From Burkholderia vietnamiensis LMG 10929 (GTDB lineage Bacteria; Pseudomonadota; Gammaproteobacteria; Burkholderiales; Burkholderiaceae): a stretch of 64,000 nucleotides of DNA. Of this stretch, positions 18,535 to 28,071 are shown one piece after another (the first letter of the stretch is position 1; every line of letters starts with the position of its first letter). The position numbers and the translations under genes are program-made. The notes under the pieces were generated by a model. The model worked only from the letters and a program-made list of their open reading frames with translations, searched no databases and had not been told where the DNA came from. The stretch is taken from the NCBI RefSeq assembly GCF_000959445.1, contig NZ_CP009631.1, forward strand, positions 1,736,001 through 1,800,000. Reading direction: 5' to 3'.

Positions 18535-20085
18535 TCATTCGGCGGCCGGCGCACGCCACGACCAGCGGCGGGCAGCCGCGGCGGCGGCCGGCTTGCGGCG
18601 CCGGAACTCGACCGTGATCGCGCGCCGCGGCGCCTCGGCGATGAACGCGTCGAGCAGTTCGAGCACGTCGTGATCGATGTAGTCGGCGCGCGTCGCGTCG
18701 ATGATCACGGCAGCCCGATCGGGGATGTGGCGCAGGTGATGCTTGACCTGCACCTTGCCGAGGAACGACACGTCCTTGCGGAACGACAGCAGGAAGTGGT
18801 CGTCGTGCTGCGCGAGCGTGACGGGGCTCTTCAGGTTCGCGACCGCGACGGCCAGCACGCTGCAGGCGAGGCCGAGCGCGATGCCGAACAGCAGGTCGAC
18901 GGCCAGCACGCCCGCGATCGTCGCGGCGAACGGCACGAACGCCGCGGGGCCCTGGTTCATCACCGAGCGGAACAGCGCGGGTTTCGCGAGCTTGATGCCC
19001 GTATGGATCAGGATCGCGGCGAGGCTCGCGAGCGGGATCAGGTTGATCAGGCCGGTGAGCGCGAACACGCTGGCGAGCAGCAGGATGCCGTGCACGATCG
19101 CCGACATCCGGCTTTGCGCGCCGGCGTTGACGTTGGCCGAGCTGCGCACGATCACCGACGTGATCGGCAGGCCGCCGAACGCGCCCGCGACGAGGTTGCC
19201 GACGCCCTGCGCCTTCAACTCGCGGTCCGGCTGCGCCGGCCGCCGCTTCGGATCGATCTGCTCGACCGCTTCGAGGCACAGCAGCGTCTCGAGGCTCGCG
19301 ACGACCGCCAGCGTGATCGCGACGCGCCACACGTCCGGATTGACCAGTTGCGCGAAGTTCGGGCCGAGTTCCGCGTGCTTGAGCGACGCCGCGAGCGCGG
19401 CGAACGAGTCGAATTCCGGCAGCGTCACGCGATGCGCGGCGCCCGGCGCGGCCGACGGCGCCAGCGCGCCGAGCACGAGCGTCGCGCCGATGCCGAGCAC
19501 GACGACCGCGAGCGGCGCGGGCACCGAGCGCACCCATGCGAAGCGGCGCAGCGCGGGCGTGTCCCAGGCGAGCAGCAGCGCAAGCGACGCGATCGCGATG
19601 GCGGTTGCCGCCCACGCGGTCGGCAGCGCCATCCACGAGCCAAGCGCTGGTGAGCCCGCGCCGCCGATGCCGAGCGCATACGGAATCTGTTTGACGATCA
19701 GCAGGATGCCGATCGCGGCGAGCATGCCCTTGATCACGGGCGACGGGACGTAAGCGGCGAAGCGGCCGGCGCGCAGCATGCCGAAGCCGAACTGCAGCAC
19801 GCCGGACAGCAGCACGGCGAGCAGGAACGCGGAGAAGCTGCCGAGCTGCGCGATGCCTTCGACGACGATCACGACGAGGCCGGCCGCGGGGCCGCTCACC
19901 GACAGCGACGAGCCGCTGAGCAGCGCGACGACGATCCCGCCGACGATGCCGGACACGAGCCCGGCGAACGGCTCGACGCCGGATGCATTCGCGATACCGA
20001 GGCAAAGCGGCAGCGCGACGAGGAACACGACGATGCCGGCGACCATGTCGCGCGGCAGGGTGGATAGATGCTCGTTCAGTTTCAT
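18535..20085 (-). CDS. SulP family anion transporter with STAS domain
   Basis: A 516-residue inner-membrane transporter with about 10-12 hydrophobic segments typical of SulP/SLC26 (GVEPFAGLVSGIVGGIVVALLSGS, then GLPITSVIVRSSANVNAG). A shortened cytoplasmic STAS domain spans about 425-500 (AVIIDATRADYIDHDVLELL). SulP proteins move sulfate, bicarbonate or other anions. The carbonic anhydrase gene 38 nt upstream suggests bicarbonate as substrate, as in SulP-carbonic anhydrase pairs and fusions. The C-terminus is Arg/Ala-rich. The transport substrate is inferred. Confidence 0.88.
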   Translation of the reverse strand: MKLNEHLSTLPRDMVAGIVVFLVALPLCLGIANASGVEPFAGLVSGIVGGIVVALLSGSSLSVSGPAAGLVVIVVEGIAQLGSFSAFLLAVLLSGVLQFGFGMLRAGRFAAYVPSPVIKGMLAAIGILLIVKQIPYALGIGGAGSPALGSWMALPTAWAATAIAIASLALLLAWDTPALRRFAWVRSVPAPLAVVVLGIGATLVLGALAPSAAPGAAHRVTLPEFDSFAALAASLKHAELGPNFAQLVNPDVWRVAITLAVVASLETLLCLEAVEQIDPKRRPAQPDRELKAQGVGNLVAGAFGGLPITSVIVRSSANVNAGAQSRMSAIVHGILLLASVFALTGLINLIPLASLAAILIHTGIKLAKPALFRSVMNQGPAAFVPFAATIAGVLAVDLLFGIALGLACSVLAVAVANLKSPVTLAQHDDHFLLSFRKDVSFLGKVQVKHHLRHIPDRAAVIIDATRADYIDHDVLELLDAFIAEAPRRAITVEFRRRKPAAAAAARRWSWRAPAAE

Positions 20086-20123
20086 GATGAGGGCGATGTC
20101 ATTGGCGTGGAAGAAGGCGCGGA

Positions 20124-20768
20124 TCAGCCGACTGCCGCGGCCGTGGCGGCGTGCTCGAGGTCGGATTCGGCCGGCTCGGGCGCCGTATAGCCGGAGTCGA
20201 GCTCCTTCAGGCGGCCGTCGGCGAGCGAAAAGATCCAGCCGTGCACGAGCGGCGGGCGCTCGCGGCCGCGCACGATCGGCGACGCGCGCAGCAGCCGCAC
20301 CTGTTCGAGGACGTTCAATTCGGCCAGACGATCGGCGGCAGCCGTTTCGTCGAGGCCGCCGAGCGTGTCGCGATGGCGTCGTGCGAGCGCGCAGAGCGGA
20401 GCGATGCGCCGCGCCACGTGCGGCAGGTCGGCCGGCGGCGGCAGCAGCGACGCGCGCACGCCGCCGCAACCGTAGTGACCGCAGACGATCACATGGTCGA
20501 CCTTCAGCACGCGCACGGCGTACTCGAGCACGCTCGCGGAATTGTCGTCGTCGGGATGGAACAGGTTCGCGATGTTGCGATGGACGAACAACTCGCCGGG
20601 CACGCTGTGCGTGATGGTTTCGGCGGGCACGCGGCTGTCGGAGCAGCCGATCCACAGCACGCGCGGATTCTGACCGCGCGCGAGCGTATCGAAGAAGCCG
20701 GGCGTGTGTTCGCGCGTCTCGCGGGCCCAGGCGATGTTGGCAACCAGCATGCTCTTCGGGCGGTTCAT
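20124..20768 (-). CDS. can: beta-class carbonic anhydrase
   Basis: A 214-residue cytoplasmic zinc enzyme interconverting CO2 and bicarbonate. Zinc ligands C42, H98 and C101 and the catalytic dyad D44/R46 (CSDSR, HYGC) are all present. The ATG at 20768 is preceded by AGGAG at ideal spacing and is favoured over an ATG at 20801 that would add 11 residues. It is followed closely by the SulP transporter, so bicarbonate import and hydration chemistry are probably coupled. The C-terminal tail is acidic and Ala-rich. Confidence 0.93.
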   Translation of the reverse strand: MNRPKSMLVANIAWARETREHTPGFFDTLARGQNPRVLWIGCSDSRVPAETITHSVPGELFVHRNIANLFHPDDDNSASVLEYAVRVLKVDHVIVCGHYGCGGVRASLLPPPADLPHVARRIAPLCALARRHRDTLGGLDETAAADRLAELNVLEQVRLLRASPIVRGRERPPLVHGWIFSLADGRLKELDSGYTAPEPAESDLEHAATAAAVG

Positions 20769-21152
20769 GAGGACTCCTTTTCGACAGAAACGAATAGACA
20801 CCGCACAAAACGTGAGCGGTCAGATGCTTTCTAAATTGAAAGGTTTGATTCGACCGATATTAGGGGTACGCCCTAGTGCCAGGGGTCATTGATACAAATT
20901 GTTTCAACTCGATTCGGCAAGGTGCATCAATTGCACCAATTCAACGCACGGAACGGATAGTCCATGCGCGGGGTTGCTGGCGTTGCGCCACAAGCGATTC
21001 GGCATGTCGCCACGCGAGCGTTGTGGCATCGGAAAGCATTACCGCGGAGGAATCGCGATTAATGAACCAGGGCGGAAAAAACGAAATGGCCATTCACGCA
21101 TCAATACGTAAATGGCCATTGTGAAAATTGCGCGAAAATGCGCAATCGAAGC
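20769..21152. other. intergenic region upstream of can, with dyads
   Basis: This 384-bp region is unusually AT-rich for the window and holds no convincing gene. It contains dyads that could be operators: TAGGG-N5-CCCTA (20861-20875) and GGTGCA-N5-TGCACC (20921-20937), plus ACAAATTGT (20895-20903). A minus-strand terminator for the lipoprotein gene lies at 21076-21120. Confidence 0.5.
21076..21120 (-). terminator. terminator for the lipoprotein gene
   Basis: Two copies of the self-complementary decamer AATGGCCATT (21085-21094 and 21111-21120) form a stem. On the minus strand it is followed by CG and six T. Confidence 0.7.
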
Positions 21153-21665
21153 TCAGAACAGATTACGACGATCGGGGTCGTGCAGCGGATCGGGCGTTTT
21201 CTGCGTCGTGCGCAGGATGCCCTGCGGATCGAAATAGAAGCTGTACATCATGTACCAGACGTTGTCCTCGAGATACCGGTACGTCCACACCTCGCGCTTC
21301 ATCAGCGGGAAGTATGAGGTTTCGACCGGGCGGCCGAAGTTGACGAGCACGTCGGTCTTGGTCCACTTGCCGATTTCCGCGCGATAGAACTCGCTCGGCT
21401 GCAGCACCTGGCGCACGTTGACGATCCGATGGGCCGCATCGATGTCGGCCGCGATCGTGATCTCGCCCATCGGCTGGGTCGGCCACATCATCCGCTTGCC
21501 GCCGCCGGGGAGGTCGTAGATCTCGCGCGGCGGGCCCATGCGCGCGACGATCGCCGACTCGTCCTGGCCGGCCTGGTATTGCTGCCACGGTTGGGCGCAG
21601 CCGGCGACGAGCGTCGCCGCGCAGGCGATCAGCACCGGCAGGCGCATGGGAATGCGAATGCGCAT
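21153..21665 (-). CDS. small outer-membrane-type lipoprotein
   Basis: A 170-residue protein with a lipoprotein signal: a hydrophobic segment (residues 8-18) then lipobox LVAGC with the lipidated Cys at 23. Residue 24 is Ala, so there is no inner-membrane retention Asp at +2. The mature part has ARMGPPREIYDLPGGGKRMMW and a second block NFGRPVETS, two GxP-type repeats reminiscent of the BamE/SmpA fold. It is rich in Tyr and Trp near the C-terminus. Function unknown. An alternative start is the Met at residue 7. Confidence 0.8.
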   Translation of the reverse strand: MRIRIPMRLPVLIACAATLVAGCAQPWQQYQAGQDESAIVARMGPPREIYDLPGGGKRMMWPTQPMGEITIAADIDAAHRIVNVRQVLQPSEFYRAEIGKWTKTDVLVNFGRPVETSYFPLMKREVWTYRYLEDNVWYMMYSFYFDPQGILRTTQKTPDPLHDPDRRNLF

Positions 21666-21845
21666 GGGTTTCTCCAGAACTCGCTAACCGTTCCGTTGTA
21701 TCACGGACCGCGCGTGCCCGCGCACGCGCGCGCAAAAATCGGTGCGGATCGCCGGCCGGCGCCGCGTCGCGCGATGCTTGCGGGCGGCGGCGCGGGCGGC
21801 CTATGATCCGCGCTTTCCCCGGACAGATTCAGCGGCAGGTAACGG

Positions 21846-23105
21846 ATGCAATCATGGAAGCGATGGGCGCTCGCGTGGAGCGCCGGATGGATGCTGGCGT
21901 CGTGCGCGCAGGCGGCAGGCGAGCCGGTGCGGATCGCCTTGATCGAAGGGATGTCGGGCCCGTTCGCGAATGCGGGCGCGGCAGTCGAGCGCAACCTGCG
22001 GTTCGGCGTCGAGCAGGTCGATGCGGCGGGCGGCGTGAAGCTGCGCGACGGCAAGCATCCGCTGGAACTCGTCGTGCTCGACAGCAAGGGCAGCCCGGAA
22101 GAGGCGCTCGTGCAGTTGCGCGCGGCGGCCGACCGTCACATCGGCTTCGTCGCGCAGGGCAACAGCTCGGCGGTGGCGGCCGCGCTGGTCACCGCGCTCG
22201 ACAAGCTGAACGCGCGCACGCCGGACAACCGGATGCTGCTCCTCAATTATTCGGCCGACGATCCGGCGCTCACCGGCGCGCGCTGCAGTTTCTGGCATTT
22301 CCGTTTCGACGCGCACGCCGGGATGCGGATGGCCGCGCTCGCCGACGTGATGGCGCGCGACCGCGCGCTGCGCAAGCTCTATCTGCTGAACCAGGACTAC
22401 AGCTTCGGCCATGACGTCAGCACGCTCGCGCGGCAGGCGCTGGCCGAGCGGCGCCCCGACGTGACGATTGCCGGCGACGAATTCCATCCGATCGGCCGCA
22501 TCAAGGATTTCTCGCCGTATATCGCGAAGATCCGCGCGAGCGGCGCGGACGCCGTCGTGACCGGCAACTGGGGCAACGACCTCACGCTGCTCGTGAAGGC
22601 GGCGCGCGAGCAGGGGCTGAACGCGAAGTTCTACACGTTCTACGGCAACAGTCTCGGCGCGCCGGCCGCGCTCGGCGACGCGGGCGTCGGACGGGTCGTG
22701 GCCGTCGCCGACTGGCACCCGAACGCGGGCGGCGCGAAGTCGGACGCGTTCTACCGTGCGTTCCGCACCCGTTTTCCCGCCGCGCAGGACGACTATCCGG
22801 TGCGGCGCATGAGCCTGATGATCGAGATGCTGGCGGCCGCGATGGAGCGGGCCGGTTCGGCCGACCCGGTCGCGGTGGCCCACGCGCTGGAAGGGCTGTC
22901 GTTCGACGACGGCTTCCATGCGTCGACGATGCGCGCCCAGGATCATCAACTGATCCAGCCCCTTTACGTGATGGAGATGGACAAGGCCGGCACGCCGGGC
23001 GTTCGCTTCGACAACGAGGGCTCGGGCTACGGCTTCCGGACGATTCTGGCGGTGCCGGCGCAGCGCACGCCGCTGCCGTCCGCGTGTTCGATGACGCGCC
23101 CGTGA
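21846..23105 (+). CDS. ABC transporter substrate-binding protein (branched-chain amino acid type)
   Basis: A 419-residue periplasmic protein of the type I binding-protein fold (LivJ-like; VRIALIEGMSGPFANAGAAVERNLRFG near residue 28). It starts with a signal sequence. LASC at residues 17-20 could act as a lipobox, or cleavage could follow AQA near 24. No permease or ATPase gene is adjacent, so it may serve a transporter encoded elsewhere, or act in sensing. The body is otherwise complete. Ligand unknown. Confidence 0.85.
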   Translation: MQSWKRWALAWSAGWMLASCAQAAGEPVRIALIEGMSGPFANAGAAVERNLRFGVEQVDAAGGVKLRDGKHPLELVVLDSKGSPEEALVQLRAAADRHIGFVAQGNSSAVAAALVTALDKLNARTPDNRMLLLNYSADDPALTGARCSFWHFRFDAHAGMRMAALADVMARDRALRKLYLLNQDYSFGHDVSTLARQALAERRPDVTIAGDEFHPIGRIKDFSPYIAKIRASGADAVVTGNWGNDLTLLVKAAREQGLNAKFYTFYGNSLGAPAALGDAGVGRVVAVADWHPNAGGAKSDAFYRAFRTRFPAAQDDYPVRRMSLMIEMLAAAMERAGSADPVAVAHALEGLSFDDGFHASTMRAQDHQLIQPLYVMEMDKAGTPGVRFDNEGSGYGFRTILAVPAQRTPLPSACSMTRP

Positions 23106-23131
23106 CGGGCGGCGGTAGGAGCGGCGCGTAG

Positions 23132-23143
23132 TTGTGCTACAAT
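23132..23143 (+). promoter_or_regulatory. extended -10 promoter of rpsO
   Basis: TTGTGCTACAAT has an extended -10 (TGC before TACAAT at 23138-23143) about 80 nt before rpsO. A good -35 is not evident, as expected for an extended -10 promoter. Confidence 0.55.
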
Positions 23144-23223
23144 GCGCGCCGGTTGTAAGTCACGGCACGGCCATTCTTCCGTGTCCGCGTGTACAGTTGG
23201 AAAGTCGAAATCAAGGAAATCAC

Positions 23224-23493
23224 ATGTCTGTTGCAGATATCAAGAAGTCGGAAGTCGTTGCTCAGTTCGCCCGCGGTACCAACGACACGGGTTCGCCCGA
23301 AGTCCAGGTCGCACTGCTGACCGCACGTATCGTCGAACTGACGGGTCACTTCAAGACCCACGCGAAGGATCACCACAGCCGCCGCGGCCTGCTGCGCATG
23401 GTGAGCCGCCGCCGCAAGCTGCTCGACTACCTCAAGGGCAAGGATGCCGACCGTTACCGCGCGCTGATCGAGAAGCTGGGTCTGCGTAAGTAA
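23224..23493 (+). CDS. rpsO: 30S ribosomal protein S15
   Basis: An 89-residue ribosomal protein binding 16S rRNA helices h20-h22 in the platform of the 30S subunit. Conserved [26 protein letters not shown] and [11 protein letters not shown] blocks are all present and the length is standard. It is followed by its own terminator, then pnp, the universal rpsO-pnp order. The leader of about 75 nt could host S15 translational autoregulation, although I cannot define the structure. Confidence 0.98.
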   Translation: MSVADIKKSEVVAQFARGTNDTGSPEVQVALLTARIVELTGHFKTHAKDHHSRRGLLRMVSRRRKLLDYLKGKDADRYRALIEKLGLRK

Positions 23494-23516
23494 TCGAGGC
23501 GATTGCCGCCAGCAAG

Positions 23517-23555
23517 ATGCCTGTGTCAGTCCGCTGATGCAGGCATTTTGTTTTT
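23517..23555 (+). terminator. terminator after rpsO
   Basis: Arms ATGCCTG and CAGGCAT enclose a 16-nt loop and are followed by TTTTGTTTTT, 23 nt after the rpsO stop. Incomplete termination here would give read-through into pnp. Confidence 0.75.
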
Positions 23556-23646
23556 GCGCGGTGCGTAGCGTCACACGCATCGCAGGTAGTCCGGCACATC
23601 GCGGCCGGGCTGCCGGAACGGCTGATACCGGGGTCGGGATTTGTGT

Positions 23647-23685
23647 CATTCCAGCGCGCCGCTCGACGAGCGTCGCGCTGGAATG
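23647..23685 (+). other. long hairpin in the pnp leader, candidate RNase III site
   Basis: A perfect 12-bp stem (CATTCCAGCGCG / CGCGCTGGAATG) encloses a second 4-bp stem (GCTC/GAGC) with a 3-nt loop, separated by CC and GT. It is 100 nt upstream of the pnp start and not followed by a T-run, so it is not a terminator. In E. coli an RNase III-cut stem at the same place mediates PNPase autoregulation. Confidence 0.6.
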
Positions 23686-23784
23686 GCATAAAAAACACAC
23701 CTTGCTCCGGGTGATTCGGTCGGGACGCCGCCGCGCGGGATGGCCCACGCGGCGAATGAAACGAATGAGTTCAAAGGAGCAACC

Positions 23785-25932
23785 ATGTCCATGTTCAACA
23801 AGGTCGTGAAGGAATTCCAGTGGGGCCAGCACAAGGTGCGCCTCGAAACCGGTGAAGTCGCCCGTCAGGCGAGCGGTGCCGTCATCGTCGACGTGGAAGA
23901 CACCGTCGTGCTGGCGACCGTCGTCGGCGCCAAGTCGGCGAAGCCGGGCCAGGATTTCTTCCCGCTGACCGTCGACTACCTCGAAAAGACCTACTCGGCC
24001 GGCAAGATCCCCGGCGGCTTCTTCCGTCGCGAAGGCCGTCCGTCGGAGCATGAGACGCTGACGTCGCGCCTGATCGATCGTCCGCTGCGCCCGCTGTTCC
24101 CGGAAGGCTTCTACAACGAAGTGCAGGTCGTGATCCACGTGCTGTCCGTGAACCCGGACATCCCGGCCGACATTCCCGCGCTGATCGGCGCGTCGGCCGC
24201 GCTGGCCGTGTCGGGCCTGCCGTTCAACGGCCCGGTCGGTGCCGCGCGCGTCGCGTACATCGACAACGCCTACGTGCTGAACCCGACGCGTGACCAGATC
24301 AAGGCGTCGAGCCTCGATCTCGTCGTCGCCGGTACGGAGCGCGCGGTGCTGATGGTCGAATCGGAAGCCGACCAGCTGCCGGAAGACGTGATGCTGGGCG
24401 CGGTCGTGTTCGGCCACGAACAGATGCAGATCGCGATCGACGCGATCCACGAGCTCGTGCGCGAAGGCGGCAAGCCGGAGTGGGACTGGCAGCCGGCCCC
24501 GAAGAACGAAGCGCTGATCGCGCGCGTGACGGAACTGGCGCACGGCGATCTGCTCGCCGCTTACCAGCTGCGCGACAAGCAGGCGCGCTCGACGAAGCTG
24601 AAGGAAGTCTACGCGGCGACCTCGGCGAAGCTCGAAGAAGACGCGCTGGCGGCCGGCACGGTCGCGGCCGACAAGGCCACCGTCGGCAACATCCTGTTCG
24701 ACATCGAAGCGAAGATCGTCCGCTCGCAGATCCTGAACGGCGAGCCGCGCATCGACGGTCGCGACACGCGCACCGTGCGTCCGATCGAGATCCGCACCGG
24801 CGTGCTGCCGCGCACCCACGGTTCGGCGCTGTTCACGCGTGGCGAGACGCAGGCGCTCGTCGTCGCGACGCTCGGCACGAAGGGCGACGAGCAGATCATC
24901 GACGCGCTCGAAGGCGAATACCGCGAGCGCTTCATGCTCCACTACAACATGCCGCCGTTCGCGACGGGCGAAACGGGCCGCGTCGGCTCGCCGAAGCGTC
25001 GTGAAATCGGCCACGGCCGTCTCGCGAAGCGCGCGCTGGTCAAGTGCCTGCCGAGCGCCGACGAATTCGGCTACTCGATCCGCGTCGTGTCGGAAATCAC
25101 CGAATCGAACGGTTCGTCGTCGATGGCGTCGGTGTGCGGCGGCTGCCTCGCGCTGATGGACGCCGGCGTGCCGATGAAGGCGCACGTCGCCGGTATCGCG
25201 ATGGGCCTGATCCTCGAGGGCAACAAGTTCGCGGTGTTGACCGACATCCTCGGCGACGAAGATCACCTCGGCGACATGGACTTCAAGGTGGCCGGCACCG
25301 AGCACGGCGTGACCGCGCTGCAGATGGACATCAAGATCCAGGGCATCACGAAGGAAATCATGCAGGTCGCGCTCGCGCAGGCGAAGGAAGGTCGCATGCA
25401 CATCCTCGGCAAGATGACGTCGGCAGTGTCGGGTGCGAACACGCAACTGTCCGAGTTCGCGCCGCGCATGATCACGATCAAGATCAACCCGGAAAAGATC
25501 CGCGACGTGATCGGCAAGGGCGGTTCGGTGATCCGCGCGCTGACCGAAGAAACCGGCACGACGATCGACATTTCGGACGACGGCGTCGTGACGATCGCGA
25601 GCACGAGCAGCGAAGGCATGGCCGAAGCGAAGAAGCGCATCGAGAACATCACGGCCGAGATCGAAGTCGGCCAGGTGTACGAAGGCACGGTGCTCAAGCT
25701 GCTCGATTTCGGCGCGATCGTGAACCTGCTGCCGGGCAAGGATGGCCTGCTGCACATCTCGGAAATCGTCAACGAGCGCGTGAAGGACATCAACGACTAC
25801 CTGAAGGAAGGTCAGCAGGTTAAGGTCAAGGTGATCCAGACGGATGAGAAGGGTCGCGTGCGCCTGTCGGCGAAGGCGCTGCTGAACGAAGCGGCTGCCG
25901 CGTCGCAGTCGGACACGCCGCCGCAGCAGTAA
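23785..25932 (+). CDS. pnp: polyribonucleotide nucleotidyltransferase (PNPase)
   Basis: A 715-residue trimeric 3'-5' phosphorolytic exoribonuclease and degradosome component. It has two RNase PH domains (about 10-225 and 325-545). The catalytic region includes the [26 protein letters not shown] segment. A KH domain (about 555-615, with [15 protein letters not shown]) and an S1 domain (about 623-695, [30 protein letters not shown]) follow. The start [14 protein letters not shown] at 23785 has a strong AAGGAG ribosome-binding site. A strong terminator follows. Confidence 0.98.
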   Translation: MSMFNKVVKEFQWGQHKVRLETGEVARQASGAVIVDVEDTVVLATVVGAKSAKPGQDFFPLTVDYLEKTYSAGKIPGGFFRREGRPSEHETLTSRLIDRPLRPLFPEGFYNEVQVVIHVLSVNPDIPADIPALIGASAALAVSGLPFNGPVGAARVAYIDNAYVLNPTRDQIKASSLDLVVAGTERAVLMVESEADQLPEDVMLGAVVFGHEQMQIAIDAIHELVREGGKPEWDWQPAPKNEALIARVTELAHGDLLAAYQLRDKQARSTKLKEVYAATSAKLEEDALAAGTVAADKATVGNILFDIEAKIVRSQILNGEPRIDGRDTRTVRPIEIRTGVLPRTHGSALFTRGETQALVVATLGTKGDEQIIDALEGEYRERFMLHYNMPPFATGETGRVGSPKRREIGHGRLAKRALVKCLPSADEFGYSIRVVSEITESNGSSSMASVCGGCLALMDAGVPMKAHVAGIAMGLILEGNKFAVLTDILGDEDHLGDMDFKVAGTEHGVTALQMDIKIQGITKEIMQVALAQAKEGRMHILGKMTSAVSGANTQLSEFAPRMITIKINPEKIRDVIGKGGSVIRALTEETGTTIDISDDGVVTIASTSSEGMAEAKKRIENITAEIEVGQVYEGTVLKLLDFGAIVNLLPGKDGLLHISEIVNERVKDINDYLKEGQQVKVKVIQTDEKGRVRLSAKALLNEAAAASQSDTPPQQ

Positions 25933-25948
25933 GCGGACCCGCGTGAGA

Positions 25949-25986
25949 ACGGCCGGCAGCGCGAGAGCGCGCCGGCCGTTTTTTCT
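25949..25986 (+). terminator. rho-independent terminator after pnp
   Basis: AACGGCCGGC and GCCGGCCGTT form a 10-bp stem with an inner GCGC-GAGA-GCGC tetraloop hairpin, followed by TTTTTT. Confidence 0.92.
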
Positions 25987-26082
25987 GTAGCATCGTTGTG
26001 CGGCGCAGCAGCGCCGGCGCAGCATCCGCGCCGCGCGCGGGCGCCTCATTCGCCATCCGATTCCGAGCCTGGAGCCATCACC

Positions 26083-27102
26083 ATGAAAGCCATTGAAATC
26101 ACCGAATTCGGTGCCCCCGACGTGTTGAAGCTGACGGAGCGCGTGCGCCCCGAACCGGCGCGCGGCGAGGTGCTGATCAAGGTGGCGGCTTCGGGCGTGA
26201 ACCGGCCCGACGTGTTCCAGCGCAAGGGCGCGTATGCGCCGCCGCCCGGTGCGTCGGACCTGCCGGGCCTCGAGGTCGCGGGCGAGATCGTCGGCGGCGA
26301 CCTCTCCGATCCGGCGCTGAACCCGTTCGGGCTGAAGCTGGGCGACCGCGTCTGCGCGCTGCTCGCCGGCGGCGGCTACGCCGAATATGCGGTCGCGCCG
26401 CTGCCGCAATGCCTGCCGGTGCCCGGCGGCCTGACCGACATCGAAGCCGCGTCGTTGCCCGAAACGTTCTTCACGGTGTGGAGCAACGTGTTCGACCGTG
26501 CGCTGCTCGGCGCGGGCGAGGGCGGCGAGCAGGAAACGCTGCTGGTGCAGGGCGGCTCGAGCGGGATCGGCGTGACGGCCATCCAGATCGCGCATGCGCT
26601 CGGTTTCCGCGTGTTCGCGACGGCCGGCACGGCGGACAAATGCCGGGCATGCGAGGCGCTCGGCGCCGAGCGTGCGATCAACTACAAGACCGAGGATTTC
26701 GTCGAGGTCGTCAAGTCGCTGACGCACGACCGCGGCGTCGACGTGATCCTCGACATGGTCGGCGCGGCGTACCTGCCGCGCGAACTCTCCGCGCTGGCGG
26801 ACGGCGGCCGGATCGTGCTGATCGCGCTGCTCGGCGGCGCGAAGGCCGAGATCAACCTGGGCGAGATCCTGCGCCGCCGCCTGACGGTGACGGGCTCGAC
26901 GCTGCGTCCGCGTCCGGTCGAGTTCAAGGCGCGCATCGCCGCCCAGCTGAAGGCGCGCGTGTGGCCGCTGCTCGCGGACGGCCGCATCAAGCCGGTCATC
27001 TACCGCGTGCTGCCTGCCGGCGACGCCGCCCAGGCGCATGCGCTGATGGAAAGCGGCGAGCACATCGGCAAGATCGTGCTGGATTGGGGCGCGATCGCCT
27101 GA
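26083..27102 (+). CDS. NAD(P)H quinone oxidoreductase, MDR superfamily
   Basis: A 339-residue medium-chain dehydrogenase/reductase of the zeta-crystallin/PIG3 (TP53I3-like) quinone oxidoreductase group. The N-terminal GroES-like domain has SGVNRPDVFQRKG and lacks the structural and catalytic zinc ligands. The Rossmann domain has GGSSGIGVTAIQIA near 163-176, the pattern of NADPH-binding quinone reductases. It would reduce quinones in the cytoplasm. It sits between pnp and tpiA, a common order in Burkholderia. GGAGCC precedes the ATG. Confidence 0.9.
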   Translation: MKAIEITEFGAPDVLKLTERVRPEPARGEVLIKVAASGVNRPDVFQRKGAYAPPPGASDLPGLEVAGEIVGGDLSDPALNPFGLKLGDRVCALLAGGGYAEYAVAPLPQCLPVPGGLTDIEAASLPETFFTVWSNVFDRALLGAGEGGEQETLLVQGGSSGIGVTAIQIAHALGFRVFATAGTADKCRACEALGAERAINYKTEDFVEVVKSLTHDRGVDVILDMVGAAYLPRELSALADGGRIVLIALLGGAKAEINLGEILRRRLTVTGSTLRPRPVEFKARIAAQLKARVWPLLADGRIKPVIYRVLPAGDAAQAHALMESGEHIGKIVLDWGAIA

Positions 27103-27133
27103 CGGTCGTGCGGCCGGGCTTGACATCGGCGGT

Positions 27134-27163
27134 TTGACCGGTTCAAGCCGGGCGCAGTAAAAT
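27134..27163 (+). promoter_or_regulatory. promoter upstream of tpiA
   Basis: TTGACC at 27134-27139 and TAAAAT at 27158-27163 have an 18-nt spacer, ending 80 nt before the tpiA start. A second TTGACA lies at 27120-27125 without a matching -10. Confidence 0.55.
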
Positions 27164-27243
27164 CGCGGGTTTACTTCGCCAGAATCCACCTGACGGCCGG
27201 TTTTTCGGCACGTTAATGACAAGATAGTGACGAGACGGACACG

Positions 27244-27999
27244 ATGTCGAAACAACGAACAAAGCGAGTGATCGGCAACTGGAAGATGCACGGCCGGCTG
27301 GCCGGCAACCAGGCGCTGCTGAACGAAGTGGTGCAGGGCGCGGACGCAGTGGCGGCCGGCACGTCGATCGGCGTATGCGTGCCGTTCCCCTATCTCGCGC
27401 AGGTTCAGGCGGTGCTCGGCGGCAGCCGGGTGGCGTTCGGCGCACAGGACGTGTCGGCGCACGAGCAGGGCGCGTACACCGGCGAAGTGGCGGCCGCGAT
27501 GGTCGCGGAATTCGGCGCGCAGTATGCGATCGTCGGTCACTCGGAGCGTCGCGCGTATCACGGCGAGCGCAACGAGACCGTCGCCGCGAAGGCGCAGCGC
27601 GCGCTCGCGGCGGGCCTCACGCCGGTCGTGTGCGTCGGCGAAACGCTCGACGAGCGCGAAGCGGGCACGACCGAGCGGGTCGTCGGTGCGCAGCTCGACG
27701 CCGTGCTTGCCGTGCTGACGGCCGACGAGGCGGCGCGCATCGTCGTCGCGTACGAGCCGGTCTGGGCGATCGGCACCGGCAAGAGCGCGACGTCGGCGCA
27801 GGCGCAGGACGTTCACGCGTTCCTGCGTGCGCGTCTCGCGGCGAAGGGTGCGGCGCACGTGTCGGTGCTGTACGGCGGCAGCGTCAAGCCGGACAACGCG
27901 GAAGAACTGTTCGCGCAGCCGGACATCGACGGCGGCCTGATCGGCGGCGCGTCGCTGAAGGCTGAAGATTTTCTGGCGATCTGCCGGGCTGCGCGTTGA
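27244..27999 (+). CDS. tpiA: triosephosphate isomerase
   Basis: A 251-residue TIM-barrel enzyme interconverting dihydroxyacetone phosphate and glyceraldehyde 3-phosphate. Catalytic residues are visible: Lys14 in GNWKMHG, His99 in VGHSERR and Glu171 in [11 protein letters not shown]. The phosphate-binding [10 protein letters not shown] loop is also present. secG follows 72 nt later, the frequent tpiA-secG pairing. Confidence 0.98.
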   Translation: MSKQRTKRVIGNWKMHGRLAGNQALLNEVVQGADAVAAGTSIGVCVPFPYLAQVQAVLGGSRVAFGAQDVSAHEQGAYTGEVAAAMVAEFGAQYAIVGHSERRAYHGERNETVAAKAQRALAAGLTPVVCVGETLDEREAGTTERVVGAQLDAVLAVLTADEAARIVVAYEPVWAIGTGKSATSAQAQDVHAFLRARLAAKGAAHVSVLYGGSVKPDNAEELFAQPDIDGGLIGGASLKAEDFLAICRAAR

Positions 28000-28071
28000 G
28001 CGGTCCGCGATCGAATTGAACCATGATGGCGGCCGGGTGGTCCGGTCGCCAGATCCAACCGGGTGGGTGTG

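Noticed and set aside
23137..27858. A 1573-codon open frame on the minus strand across rpsO, pnp, the oxidoreductase and tpiA
   Set aside because: Same GC-driven shadow effect; it overlaps four well-supported genes on the other strand.
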